From the NCBI GenBank assembly GCA_964497585.1, contig CAZCDS010000004.1, positions 148,247 to 212,246 of the forward strand: a stretch of DNA of 64,000 nt, read 5' to 3'. The position numbers were made by a program, and so were the translations under genes. Position 1 is the first letter of the stretch; the number at the start of each line of letters is the position of its first letter. This DNA comes from CAZCDS01 sp964497585 (GTDB lineage: Bacteria; Desulfobacterota; Desulfomonilia; Desulfomonilales; Desulfomonilaceae). Positions 27,405 through 36,289 of the stretch are shown here, in pieces. The notes beneath the pieces are model-generated. The model saw only the letters and a program-made list of their open reading frames with translations, was not told where the DNA came from and made no database searches.

Positions 27405-27572
27405 CTATGGGCCGGTCAGATCTAATTCGCCACTACCCTTGTCGGAGTTAAGGGAGCCCCCTGCCACTTTCTCCAAATCCTCATCGGACAACTCTGCTGA
27501 TTCGTGCTGTTCGGTCCCTTCGCTCGTTGCTTGAGATTCTATCTTTCTTAGCCTTTCTTCTTCGTGGGACAT
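27405..27572 (-). CDS. candidate double-glycine-leader peptide (RiPP/bacteriocin precursor-like)
   Basis: 55 residues from the ATG at 27572, chosen because AGGAGG lies 8 bases upstream; an in-frame ATG at 27596 lacks this. The charged leader starts MSHEEERLRKIES and ends with ELSDEDLEKVAGG, a close match to the ELSxxELxxVxGG processing motif of double-glycine leaders cut by C39-type peptidase-transporters (seen also in Nif11/NHLP-type precursors). The predicted core would be SLNSDKGSGELDLTGP: 16 residues, Ser/Thr-containing, no Cys. No peptidase, transporter or modifying enzyme is in the window, so it is an orphan. It could also be a small protein with a chance match. Confidence 0.5.
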   Translation of the reverse strand: MSHEEERLRKIESQATSEGTEQHESAELSDEDLEKVAGGSLNSDKGSGELDLTGP

Positions 27573-28168
27573 GGGTCCGCCTCCTCTCTTCAGCACCTAG
27601 CCGTTATGATGCACCAGGTAGCCAAAGGGTTCATCTCAAACGTCCAAGAGAAGGTCTTCGTGGAGGATTATCATTTGAGACTGGGCAACCTTGGCCGAAT
27701 AATCCAGAATGCAGGAGCATTCGCCTATGGCGGTCTCCTATGGCGAAAACGGCACTTCGGTCTCAAGTCACTCAGGGCAAGTGGCAGTTCGCACCTCCTT
27801 CTTGTCGATCAGATCTATCCCTTTGGAGAGAGACCGACATACCCCATACTTATTCTTGATTCTGAGGGGATATGATGATGCGGGCACTGGAAAGAGGGCA
27901 ACGGGAGTCACAAGACAAAACATTATCTGACAGATACACAAGGGCTCGTCTCAGGCGGGATCGTCCTGTAGCTGAGAATTTGGCTTGACAAACCCTTACT
28001 CCCGTAGTCTACTGCATGCTAGGTAACTTGTTGTCTTTGTTGGAATTTGCCTTAAGAGCAGGGCCGCCATCGCACAATCGTGCAGGGTGGCGCCAGCCGA
28101 GGGGACTCTTTTGTCGTGCTGGGTCCTCTTCTCAAGGTGTCCTCCCTTTGTCGTTGGGAGGGGTGGTA
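27573..28168. other. intergenic; unsupported plus-strand frame only
   Basis: Between the peptide gene and the inverse autotransporter. A plus-strand frame (27606-27875, 89 codons) has no ribosome site and no recognisable product, so it is not called. The stretch should hold the peptide promoter and, near 28150, the GGGAGGGG ribosome site of the autotransporter. Confidence 0.4.
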
Positions 28169-29605
28169 ATGAGAAGGTTGGTTCGTTGTCGCTTTGGGTT
28201 GTTATGCAGGGCCTTACCTATCTTTTTTCTACTTCTCATGGCGAATATCGCCGGTGCGCAGGGTGTACCGGCACGAGGGGGGCTCGATCTTGCTCCGACG
28301 AATCCCTTCGGCATGCCGGGAACCACTGCAGGGCTGCCGCAGGGATCGAACTCGCTCTATCTGAACAGCGGGATGTTCAAGGACATCCTCCCCCTGAAGG
28401 GCAACCTTGAATTCGGGTATCTGTACCAGTTCAACGAAAACATTAGCACGAGCCGCTTCACAATTGACGGCCTGTTGCCTGCTCGTGCAGGCCACGACGG
28501 AGCAGCCTTTGGAGAAGTCCACGGGGAATTCGTGAATTTCGGCAATACCCTGCGCTCGCTCATCACGTTCGGGAATACGACAACCAGGCAGCGGGGCTTC
28601 AGTGATCGGATCGACTTCTCTCTCGGGGGCGGGTACCGCAAGATCTTTGCGGAATCGCTCCTTCTCGGGGTGAACGGCTTCTACGATGCTTCCAGGCTCG
28701 GGACCCAATGGTACGGCTCCCCGGCCGTGGGAGTGGAAATGGCCGTCCTCGGTGCAGGAAGCGACCTCATAGACCTCAATTTCAATTACTACGGCAACCT
28801 GTTCCAGGGCCGTAACAGCATCATCAACGCGTTTCGCAACGGTCGGGGGAACTTCGACCTTGAGATGGGGTACTCCCTTGAACTCGGAGCGTACGGCCCG
28901 GATCTCAGGCTCAAGCTGACCGGGTACCAGTTTGGTGTCGGTTCGAAGGTATACGGCTGAAATGGGGGCGCACAGCTTACGACTAGGAACGGTATGTTCA
29001 GCGTCAAGGCGGAGGCCGGTCGAGACAGGATCAACGGCACCTATTATACGCTCGGGGGATTCGCGAGCGTGGGGCTCCAACTTGAGAATCTGCTAAGAGG
29101 TGAAAGTCCATTCACCTTGCCGGACCCTATCTTCAAGAGTCCGCGCGACCTGAGGAGATTGTTGGTGCTGAAGGTGAAGCGAAACTGGCACCAGCCCACT
29201 GCGGTCATTCTTGCGCGATCCATCACCAGATCCAACTCTAATCCAACCCCCCAGTGCAGGGACAGCCTGCCAGGAAGCGTATTGTCATTTACTGGTGCAA
29301 TAGCGCCTAACTACGCTTTCGTGGGTTTCACACCCCCAATTACTCCGGTTCTTAATCCCTCCTCCGTCCACGTGTGCTGGTGCGGAGTTCAATACACGGT
29401 CATCGACGTACAGTTTTATATATGCGATGGCATCCAACGTCACAGGACTATAGTGTTTGACATGAACACGACAGACGGATGCGCCGACCCCGACATGATG
29501 CAATCATCATACTTGTCCAGCAGTCCGCGCATATATCAAATAGGCACTTCCGACTGGATTTATTTCACGACTGGCGGCGGAATTTCATTCGCCTTGAAGC
29601 CTTAG
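28169..29605 (+). pseudogene. inverse autotransporter beta-barrel protein interrupted by in-frame TGA
   Basis: ATG at 28169 follows GGGAGGGGTGGTA. The product has a signal peptide (ending IAGAQG). An intimin/invasin-type barrel (IAT_beta) follows: NLEFGYLYQFNENISTSRF, SDRIDFSLGGGYRK, GVNGFYDASRLGTQWYG and LRLKLTGYQFGVGSKVYG. Codon 264 (28958-28960) is TGA. In the same frame the barrel then continues with NGGAQLTTRNGMFSVKAEAG and TYYTLGGFASVGLQLENLL to 29605. Family members have Trp at the stop position, so this is a TGG to TGA change. A tail of about 120 residues with several Cys follows. It would anchor in the outer membrane if read through; otherwise it is a broken adhesin. Confidence 0.8.
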
Positions 29606-29919
29606 TCCATGGCATCATGGCGTGACGAAGCAACACCCCCAAGAGCCCACTCAGCCCACCTATGGCTGTACCCTCCAAGCCGTTTCATCCTTCGATGGGG
29701 CGGCTCTTGCTCATAAAGCCGGAGAGCTTTTTCGACAAAGTTCTCGATGGTCTTCGTTGCGAGGGTCAGCCCGCAAGCACTGAAATGATATCCCAGTAAA
29801 TCGAATCCCTTTTCCATCCTCCCCATGTCCGTCTTGTCGGGGTGTTTCTCCAGTTTCAGTTCACGGTAAGTCTCATTCAGCACACGGACCGCATGCATGA
29901 ATTTCCTTCCCGGCCGCAA
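29602..29919 (-). pseudogene. C-terminal fragment of a reverse transcriptase (group II intron/RT-like)
   Basis: 105 codons encode AVRVLNETYRELKLEKHPDK, RMEKGFDLLGYHFSACGLT and KTIENFVEKALRLYEQEP, which is the thumb-proximal region of bacterial reverse transcriptases (LEKHPDKT...GFDFLGYHF). The catalytic YADD region that should lie upstream, and the rest of the palm, are absent; DNA above 29940 is unrelated. There is no intron structure beside it. The 3' end overlaps the autotransporter stop by 4 bp in convergent orientation. Confidence 0.75.
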
Positions 29920-30235
29920 AGCCTATCCGCCGGCAATCGGGCTCCTAGGGGCAAGGTCTGCTTGGTTCCTTATCGAATCCCTGTTGATGGTCACACTGTT
30001 GAAAGCGTGCGCATTCTCTGTATCAGGATGCTTTAGGATAGGATAGGGCGGCGGCGCGCGGGTGCAGGCGGAATCTGTCGATTCCTGCCGGAGATTGAAA
30101 GCCATCAGGGTGCGCCCCCCGACCAAATTATTTATGACGAAGGGAGCGGCCACCTATTCGTACATGGCCGCCCCGAGGAGACAAAATGTCAATTAATCAA
30201 ACAAAACCCAAGCCACGTGCCTGACCCGTTGCCGG

Positions 30236-30748
30236 TCAAGGTTTCGCCGCCAAAGAGGGTGGATTGAAAGTGACCGACTTGTACCAGCCGGTGATCCGGG
30301 GTTGGTCGCCCTTGCGAGACAGTTTCCATCCCGGCTTACCTACAATTTCCATCGTGGCTCCACATGTCGCAATATACTGAGCCATCACCATGGCCACCGC
30401 AAATTCTCTCGGGCTATCTTTGTTGAACTTGATCGCCACATCGAACTTGCAACGTCCCGCCGGGCAATCGCTGCCCTGCTTCTTCGACACGGCGTCGCGT
30501 ATGAAAACCTCCAGCACGTCTGCGCTCTCCTTGACTTCAACGTTACTCCAAAGGGTCTTGTCAGTTATTCGGACTTTAAAAGCTTCCTTGGGATCGGTCT
30601 TCATGAGTAAGATCTCGGGACTTTTTTGAGTCTTTTTTACTGTCAAGGTAGCTTTATCCATTTGTTTCGTTTCTGAACCTGCTCCCCCCACGTAGGTGGC
30701 GGCGGCGAGCACGAGCAGTACCGCTATGAAAACTGTGATTCTTTGCAT
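30236..30748 (-). CDS. exported hypothetical protein
   Basis: 170 residues. Signal peptide MQRITVFIAVLLVLAAATYVGG with probable cleavage after GGAGS. The mature part has two Cys close together (SDCPAGRCKFDV) and one more (YIATCGATMEI), so disulphides in the periplasm are likely. Segment EFAVAMVMAQYIATCGATMEIVG is helical. No family recognised. GGAGAGG lies just upstream of the ATG. It stands alone on its strand in a relic-rich region; composition is like that of the core genes. Confidence 0.65.
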   Translation of the reverse strand: MQRITVFIAVLLVLAAATYVGGAGSETKQMDKATLTVKKTQKSPEILLMKTDPKEAFKVRITDKTLWSNVEVKESADVLEVFIRDAVSKKQGSDCPAGRCKFDVAIKFNKDSPREFAVAMVMAQYIATCGATMEIVGKPGWKLSRKGDQPRITGWYKSVTFNPPSLAAKP

Positions 30749-30852
30749 CGAACCTCTCCTTCTCCGATGCTCATTGGTAGTCGTTTTGCGAATCTTAGCA
30801 CCGGTGAAATTGACTTCTCATCCATCAGGAGATCCCAAAGGCCTCTGCGTAG

Positions 30853-30938
30853 AAGTGGTTGCAAAATCCCGAAAACCGCATTTTGTGTTTCGTGATTCCA
30901 GGTGGTTACGAACCATAATGTGAGTTTTGCAACCACTT
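30853..30938. repeat. 86-bp inverted-repeat unit, MITE-like
   Basis: Perfect 14-bp terminal inverted repeats, AAGTGGTTGCAAAA (30853-30866) and TTTTGCAACCACTT (30925-30938), flank 58 bases without coding capacity. Size and structure fit a miniature inverted-repeat element or a structured intergenic repeat. No obvious target duplication was identified. Confidence 0.5.
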
Positions 30939-31149
30939 GTAGCCTCCAGTGACCATTGAAGTAAAAACATGTGTCACCCGCTGGCTGTCCAGAGATTTTC
31001 TAGTTTACCATCAAAATCCACGCTCTGCATACCTCAAAGGTACGGACTTGTCGAATGAGCCCCAAAAAAGCGCCGAACGGCGGTCCCACCAGAAAAAATC
31101 AGGATGGAGAGGTCAAACTCAACGTCCTGACATCATTAAGCATTACATG

Positions 31150-31237
31150 GTAGGCGGGAGAGGGATTGAACCTACGCCCCCTGCCGTGTGAAGGCACTGT
31201 TTTCAAAACTGTACAAGCGGCTTAGCCACGGCATCCT
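31150..31237 (-). pseudogene. degenerate tRNA-Ser-like sequence (possible attachment-site remnant)
   Basis: On the minus strand, the sequence has a D-arm-like GTGGCTAAGCC, an anticodon-loop-like TTTTGAAAA with a central TGA, a long variable-arm-like segment, a T-loop-like GGTTCAATCC and a terminal ACCA. The acceptor stem pairs at only about four of seven positions and the anticodon stem has an internal mismatch, so it is not a working tRNA. Just beyond it (plus strand 31296-31321) a tandem GACGCCAAAA/TGACGCCAAG repeat occurs. Such sequences often mark old integration sites. Confidence 0.4.
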
Positions 31238-31240
31238 TGA

Positions 31241-31983
31241 GCAAATCGTACAAGATTGAGCACTATCAGGCACGATTGGGTCGTATTGGGACGTCAAAAG
31301 CGACGCCAAAATGACGCCAAGATGTGACCGCCCCCTCCGGTCAACCATCGCCCTCTCATCCAGTATCAAATTCTCGTTCGTCTCTAGATTCGCGTTTGGC
31401 TCGCTTGCCAAATCTTCAGGCTCCGTTCAGGCTTCCCCACTCCGAGGGTCATTCATTGAAATACAAGGCCTTAAGCCAAGCGCCCCCTAACCGTCCTCTT
31501 CGCGTACCAAAAAATTTTCCAGAAAAGACCTCCTGTAATCATTGAGGATCTCTGCGCTCCCATTAACATTCCTGGAGTAGACCTCACGAGACAAGTGACC
31601 ACAAGCTCTCAGAGGATATCTGGCGTTCGTCCTTTGGCAAGAGGCGCCAAGTTGATGCGGTCTCGGCCTACGCGGACCCCGTCTGCCGTTCCATGTTTGG
31701 ATGCAGCGCAAAGGGGGATGAAAATCGCGGTTGGCATTGACTGCTGGGCCGAGGGGATGATACGCTCAAACACGGTCAAAAGAGCCGCTGATCTGGTACA
31801 AAGGAGAGAATTGGGGTCGCAGGACCATTTTCACAAGCGCGGCGACGTCGATTCGAGGGCCGAAATCCGTCGTACAGCCTGTTTTCGCTCAAAGCGAACG
31901 GTATTTGTGAGGTCGCGGAATAATTCCTGGTACAATAACCTGTGCAGGTATTCGTTAACTCTGTACACCAGGGAATGGTGTTA
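31241..31983. other. intergenic, no gene seen
   Basis: About 740 bases between the tRNA-like sequence and the IS630 element. Short frames on both strands lack ribosome sites and recognisable products. This may be the decayed interior of an integrated element. Confidence 0.4.
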
Positions 31984-33163
31984 TAGTAACCGGCATAAAC
32001 TTACGCGTGGAAGGCCGCGAGAAATTGGCCGATGAGTGATATGAGTCCCCCGTGAATGTTCATGAGGGGGTAGAGGAGATGTCGCGACCCGGTCTGAGGC
32101 TCAGTGAAACACAGCAAGAGGAGTTGAGTCAAGCGTATCAGCTGGCAGGGGCCCACAAAGACCTGGACATGGCTCAGCGTATCCAAGGTTTGCTCCTGGT
32201 CAATGACGGCATACGCGAAAAGAAGGCCGCCCAGATCGTGGGAGTGGGCCACAGGACACTCCAGGATTGGATTTTCAAGTTCAGGAGAGGGGGCCTTGAG
32301 GCCCTCGTCAAGGGTCCTTTTCCTGGCCGAAGGCCGAAGTTGACGGCTGAACAGCTTGAGGAGTTCGCCAGACTTGTTGAGCAAGGCCCGGAGGAGGTTG
32401 GGCTGGACACGGGGGTCTGGACGTCTCGCCTTGCAGTGAACCTTGTTCACAAGCGCTTTGGGGTAAAATATCATCCGGATCATATGCGCAAGATTCTCCG
32501 GCGGCTTGGCTCCACTGCTCAGGTGCCCAAACGGGTCCTTTCCCGTGCAGGCCCCGAGGAGGAGTCGCACTGGCTTGATCAGGAGCTTACCGACCTGAAA
32601 AAAAAGTCAAACAGGAGTGCGCAGTCCTGATCTACCAGGACGAGGCTTCACTCGACCAAGCCGGATCGCTCCATCGAAACTGGGCGAAGAGAGGCAAAGG
32701 GACCAGCGTAAAGAGTTTTCCCGGTCGCAAGAGCGTGAAGGTGATGGGAGCAGTGCGTGTTGGTGACGATCCTGGATGGCATTTCCGATTCGTCGAGAAA
32801 TACAATACGGACACGTTTGTTGCCTTTATCGAGCAGATGCTCAGATACTACAAAGGCCGCAAGATCCATCTGTCGTGGACAATGCCCCTTGGCACAAGAC
32901 AAAAGCGTTACGCAAATGGCTGGGCGAGATCACCCATCTGATCGAGGTGCACTTCCTACCGAAGTATTCGCTCAAACTCAATGCCGCAGAGCACCTATGG
33001 GAGGAAACCCGCAAGTGGGCGGGTCACAACCGTTTCTTCGAGACCCTCAAAGATCTTAAGCAGAGCCTCTCTCGGAGATTCAACCGCTTTCAGGGAAGCA
33101 CCGGTGCGCCGAGATCGATCGTCCCCTACTTCCCTTCAACGCTGATGTCAGTGCCGGCTACTA
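31984..33163 (+). mobile_element. IS630-family insertion sequence
   Basis: Ends are imperfect inverted repeats: TAGTAACCGGCA at 31984 and TGCCGGCTACTA at 33152-33163, differing at one position. Both are flanked by TA (31982-31983 and 33164-33165), the target duplication expected for IS630/Tc1-type elements. The 1180-bp length and the transposase inside agree. The element is damaged (see transposase). Confidence 0.85.
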
Positions 33164-33171
33164 TAAAATAA
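32079..33171 (+). pseudogene. IS630-family transposase, two frame changes
   Basis: The first frame (32079-32629) encodes the helix-turn-helix part (AAQIVGVGHRTLQDWIFKFR) and linker. At 32598-32605 an A8 run precedes a -1 shift into the frame encoding IYQDEASLDQAGSLHRNWAK, which has the first catalytic Asp. Such A-runs are sites of programmed frameshifting in some IS630 elements. A second break near 32871-32874 has lost one G (CATCTG-TCGTGGAC), so the essential VVDNAPWH Asp and the AAEHLWEE Glu lie in a third frame ending at 33171. The A8 could be functional, but the second lesion should inactivate the DDE domain. The stop codon lies just outside the right terminal repeat. Confidence 0.85.
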
Positions 33172-33538
33172 AGCACGGTCGTAATCAGTTGACAATGGAA
33201 TTCTAGGTGTAAGACCTTCCACGCCGTCACCCCGTCGAAGCCCGGATCGTTGACCGGGGCAGGCGCAAGGGATAGGCTCTTATCAACAAGTCTGCATTCC
33301 GGCTGCTGCTCAAGGGAGGGGAAGGCTTTGCGCCGAAACGACGGAAGTTGACTAATGGTCCACGGGCGTTGTATGCTCAATGAACAGAAAATCGCCACCA
33401 ATCTCGCAGAAGTGGTGGAATCGGCCTCTTTCGGCCATGAAATAATCCTCTGCGATTTATGGGGAGGGGCCAACGTCACCAGATAGGGGGTCAGGGAAGA
33501 CTTCTGCGTCCCGGCGATCACTGAACTGCCCATAGGGC
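33164..33538. other. intergenic, no supported gene
   Basis: Between the IS end and the DUF169-CoaE gene. A short plus frame (33373-33489) encoding LNEQKIATNLAEVVESAS vaguely resembles a prevent-host-death antitoxin N-terminus but is too short and unpartnered to call. The promoter of the next gene must be here. Confidence 0.35.
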
Positions 33539-35017
33539 ATGTCAGTACGCTTGATTGCACGGGGAAGGGTGGTATTGCTTTACGAAATGAGGAATGTTGT
33601 GGCTGCACAGTACGATTGGGAGAAGTTGGTCCGACGGATGGAGCTGTTGCTGCGGCTGAAATCTTTTCCTGTAGCGTTCAAGATGCTGGAGAGGAAGGCT
33701 GACCTTGATGAAATACCGTTCATGAGAAGACCCAAGGAGCCGGTGACCCTTTGCCAGCTAATCACCCGTGTCAGGAACTTCGACTGGACCGTCGGCGCCG
33801 AGGCGGGCGATTTCGTGGGCCCCGTTTGTCCGTCGATTATTGGGCTGTCCGAAACGCCTGAACTGATTAAGGACGGCACTTTCCGCAGCATCGTATGGGT
33901 AAGGACCAAAGGGGACGGCAAGAAGTACGAAGAGTCCATCCCTCGCCTGCCACTGGGCAAATATGAGGCCGTGGCGATGGCTCCCTTGGTCTACAACCCA
34001 TTTGATCCGGACATTGTCCTTATCTACGGAAATCCAGCCCAGATAATTCTGTTGATAAACTCTCTGCAGTTTGAAGACTATGAGGTGATGCAATTCTATT
34101 GTGTGGGAGAGTCTTCCTGCTCGGATGCCATTGCCAGGTGCTACTTGACGGGCAAGCCTTCCCTCACGATTCCTTGCTATGGTGAGCGGCGTTACGGACA
34201 CGCGCAAGACGAAGATCTCGTGATGGCTTTGCCCAGGGAGCTCATGGAAAAGGCTTTGAGAGGCCTGGAAACGTTGTACAGGCGCGGCATCCGATATCCC
34301 ATTAGCTATGCGGGGGCTGAGCGTGATTTGACGACCTCTTATCCAGTGGCGTATGGCGCCTTGGATCAACTCAGCGCGATCAGGGGCAAAGACAATCGGC
34401 TGCTCGTGGGCGTGACGGGCGGCATTGCCAGTGGAAAGACAGCTGTTGCAAATATGCTGGAGGAGCTGGGCGCTGCCGTCATTGATTTTGACGTCATCTC
34501 AAGACAGGTTGTGGAACCCAACAAGCCTGCATGGAAGCAGATCGTGGACTATTTCGGACGGCAGGTGCTTCAGGAGGACGGTAATTTGGATCGGAAGAAG
34601 CTTTCCGATATAGTGTTCAATGACCTGGAGAAGAGAAAGAAGCTGGAGAGCTTCATTCATCCGCAAATCCAGGTCGAGTTCACTGCACAGCTAAATGATA
34701 TTGTGGCTGATGATCCCAACGCTATTGTGTTGGTGGTAATACCGCTCCTCATTGAGCTGAATCTTCAGTATCTTTTTCACGAACTGCTGGTGGTATACGT
34801 ACCCCAGGAGGGGCTGGCCGAACGCCTTGCACGGAGGGACGGAATCAGCAAAGAACAAGCGACAAACATGCTTTCTTCGCAGCTACCTATTGAGGAAAAA
34901 GCAGGGTACGCAGACTTCGTTATCAACAACGAGGGATCTCTTGAGGACACCAGGCGCGAGGTAAAGAAGCTATGGGAAAACCTCAAGAAGCGGCAAGCGC
35001 AGAAACGGGGACTGTAA
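33539..35017 (+). CDS. coaE: DUF169 domain - dephospho-CoA kinase fusion
   Basis: 492 residues. Residues 25-275 match the DUF169 (COG2043) family: LRLKSFPVAFKMLER, VTLCQLITRVRNFDWTV, CVGESSCSDAIARCYLTGKP and PCYGERRYG. Residues 290-490 are a full CoaE kinase: P-loop GGIASGKT, VIDFDVISRQV, LESFIHPQI, VLVVIPLLIELN and lid LARRDGISKEQA. The CoaE domain phosphorylates dephospho-CoA in the last step of CoA synthesis. The DUF169 role is unknown; its conserved cysteines suggest metal or redox binding. CoaE is normally a lone protein of about 200 residues, so this fusion is unusual. Met17 (33587) is an alternative start; neither has a strong ribosome site. Confidence 0.88.
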   Translation: MSVRLIARGRVVLLYEMRNVVAAQYDWEKLVRRMELLLRLKSFPVAFKMLERKADLDEIPFMRRPKEPVTLCQLITRVRNFDWTVGAEAGDFVGPVCPSIIGLSETPELIKDGTFRSIVWVRTKGDGKKYEESIPRLPLGKYEAVAMAPLVYNPFDPDIVLIYGNPAQIILLINSLQFEDYEVMQFYCVGESSCSDAIARCYLTGKPSLTIPCYGERRYGHAQDEDLVMALPRELMEKALRGLETLYRRGIRYPISYAGAERDLTTSYPVAYGALDQLSAIRGKDNRLLVGVTGGIASGKTAVANMLEELGAAVIDFDVISRQVVEPNKPAWKQIVDYFGRQVLQEDGNLDRKKLSDIVFNDLEKRKKLESFIHPQIQVEFTAQLNDIVADDPNAIVLVVIPLLIELNLQYLFHELLVVYVPQEGLAERLARRDGISKEQATNMLSSQLPIEEKAGYADFVINNEGSLEDTRREVKKLWENLKKRQAQKRGL

Positions 35018-35259
35018 AGAAAAGAATGGAGCCAACCGAGACCGACGGGCATGGCAGAGTTCCGGAATTTACCCAACTTTGCAGAAGCATCGACAGGCTC
35101 CCGTCCCATCGCGATACCGCTGGAGATCCAGTAGCTGGCCTGCGGGGATCCGCGGCTTCCCATCCGCCCGCCTTCAACCGAGTTTTCTCTTCCAGGGAAG
35201 AGGGATCACGGGTGGCCGGTGTGCACTTCTTGTGAGTCACCATGAATCAAGAGTCCCTG

Positions 35260-35700
35260 CCAATACACCCAGTGCATGTTCCCTATCAGTCTACCAAACT
35301 TGAATGCTGCGCTTTCCTGTCTTTTTAATGCGTTGGAAATATTATTTGTTCTCCGCGACCAACTGCGCTTAATCTTGTTGTTGATTCCCTCCAGTAGCCG
35401 GTGGAGACGGGATAGTCGCAACAAGCGACTGTGCTCTCTCAAGGTGGGCCTCGGCTGCGATTTTGCCAGGCAGATTCCACGAGAGCGGGTTGTCCTCCCT
35501 CATGGAGTACGCCTTAGTCAAGGGCTTGTTAAGGCCTAAAGCCTCTTCGAGTCGTTCTCGTTCGTTGCCCGCCGCGTCAAGATTTTCGGGCTTCTTCACC
35601 AGGAGCGAGCGAGTTCCCTTGACACCTTCTCCCCAAAGAGATCCGTGGCTTCCCGGTTAAGGTTTCGGCCTCGCCCTTGGCCCCAAGACACGGAGCTGTG
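35260..35700 (-). pseudogene. ISL3-family transposase remnant
   Basis: Scattered over at least three minus-strand frames are pieces of the ISL3 transposase C-terminus: FGEKVSRELARSW near 35650, KKPENLDAAGNERERLEEAL followed by LNKPLTKAYSMRED (35460-35595), and LLEGINNKIKRSW (35365-35405). These are in the order expected for the family (RNEKxRLEEAL...YxLKED...EGxNNKIK). Several frameshifts separate them, the N-terminus is missing and no inverted repeats were found. It is a decayed insertion sequence. Confidence 0.7.
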
Positions 35701-35730
35701 TCCGGCTGGGGGCCATCAAGAGAATTCTGC

Positions 35731-35819
35731 TTGACCGGGAGACGTTTGATCAGGTACGCTCAGAAGCTGGTGAAATTGGAGTTTTTTCGGGAACGTGAGG
35801 ACGGTTTGCCTCTGTCGGG
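35731..35819 (+). repeat. diverged 89-bp repeat, copy 1
   Basis: Resembles 42071-42158: both start TTGACCG, share AGGTACGCT at the same offset and end TTTGCCTCTGTCGGG with only one base of length difference. In the corresponding frame both give an RxxxRYA...LPLSG-like peptide, suggesting relics of one small coding sequence. Confidence 0.35.
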
Positions 35820-35982
35820 CCGTTGTTCGAGATGGTCCCGTGGCCTTTGCGGGATCAGAGCAACCATCCCCTACTCCCGGAGCGGGTTGGAGATCACAGA
35901 AAAGACACGACCGCAGCGCAATGGGGGACTGACGTGAGGATCGATCTGAAGAGAGCTGTGAACTCAGAGGTCAATCAATGCA

Positions 35983-36282
35983 GTGCCCGGCGTGCACGGC
36001 AAACGACCTGCGGCTAACATCGACCGGCTTCCGGCGATTGTCTTGTTCCTGTTCGTCTTCATTTCCGTGGACGCCATGTTTATAGCCGGCTTTCGCGCAG
36101 GGAGACAGGGGAGTTTGAACAGATCGCGGACTGCGTTGCCGGGTATCGTCCTGGCCGCTGTCATAACGGTTGTCACGGACTTGGTCCGTCCCGTGTCTGG
36201 CTTGGTGCGAGTAAGTCAGCAGCCTATCGCTGACTTGATCCATGAGATAGATGTCACCCTCCAGAAGCAGAATGTGAACTGA
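35983..36282 (+). pseudogene. C-terminal remnant of a DUF4239-like membrane protein
   Basis: From a GTG at 35983 the frame encodes 99 residues with two membrane helices (IDRLPAIVLFLFVFISVDAM and TALPGIVLAAVITVVTDLV) followed by RPVSGLVRVSQQPIADL. That last stretch resembles the C-terminus of DUF4239-type bacterial membrane proteins (LDRPxxGLIxVSQxP). Those proteins are 250 or more residues, and the preceding DNA carries upstream similarity only in other frames, so this appears to be the tail of a broken gene. It is immediately upstream of another membrane protein gene. Confidence 0.45.
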
Positions 36283-36289
36283 TTTCCTA

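Noticed and set aside
27606..27875. 89-codon plus frame near the double-glycine peptide
   Set aside because: No ribosome site, no recognisable fold and no partner; kept only as an intergenic remark.
28229..29080. 283-codon minus-strand frame
   Set aside because: Antisense to the inverse autotransporter barrel, whose motifs are clear; its openness reflects high GC third positions.
33373..33489. Possible prevent-host-death antitoxin start (LNEQKIATNLAEVVESAS)
   Set aside because: Only about 38 codons, no DNA-binding start region and no toxin gene beside it; similarity too weak.
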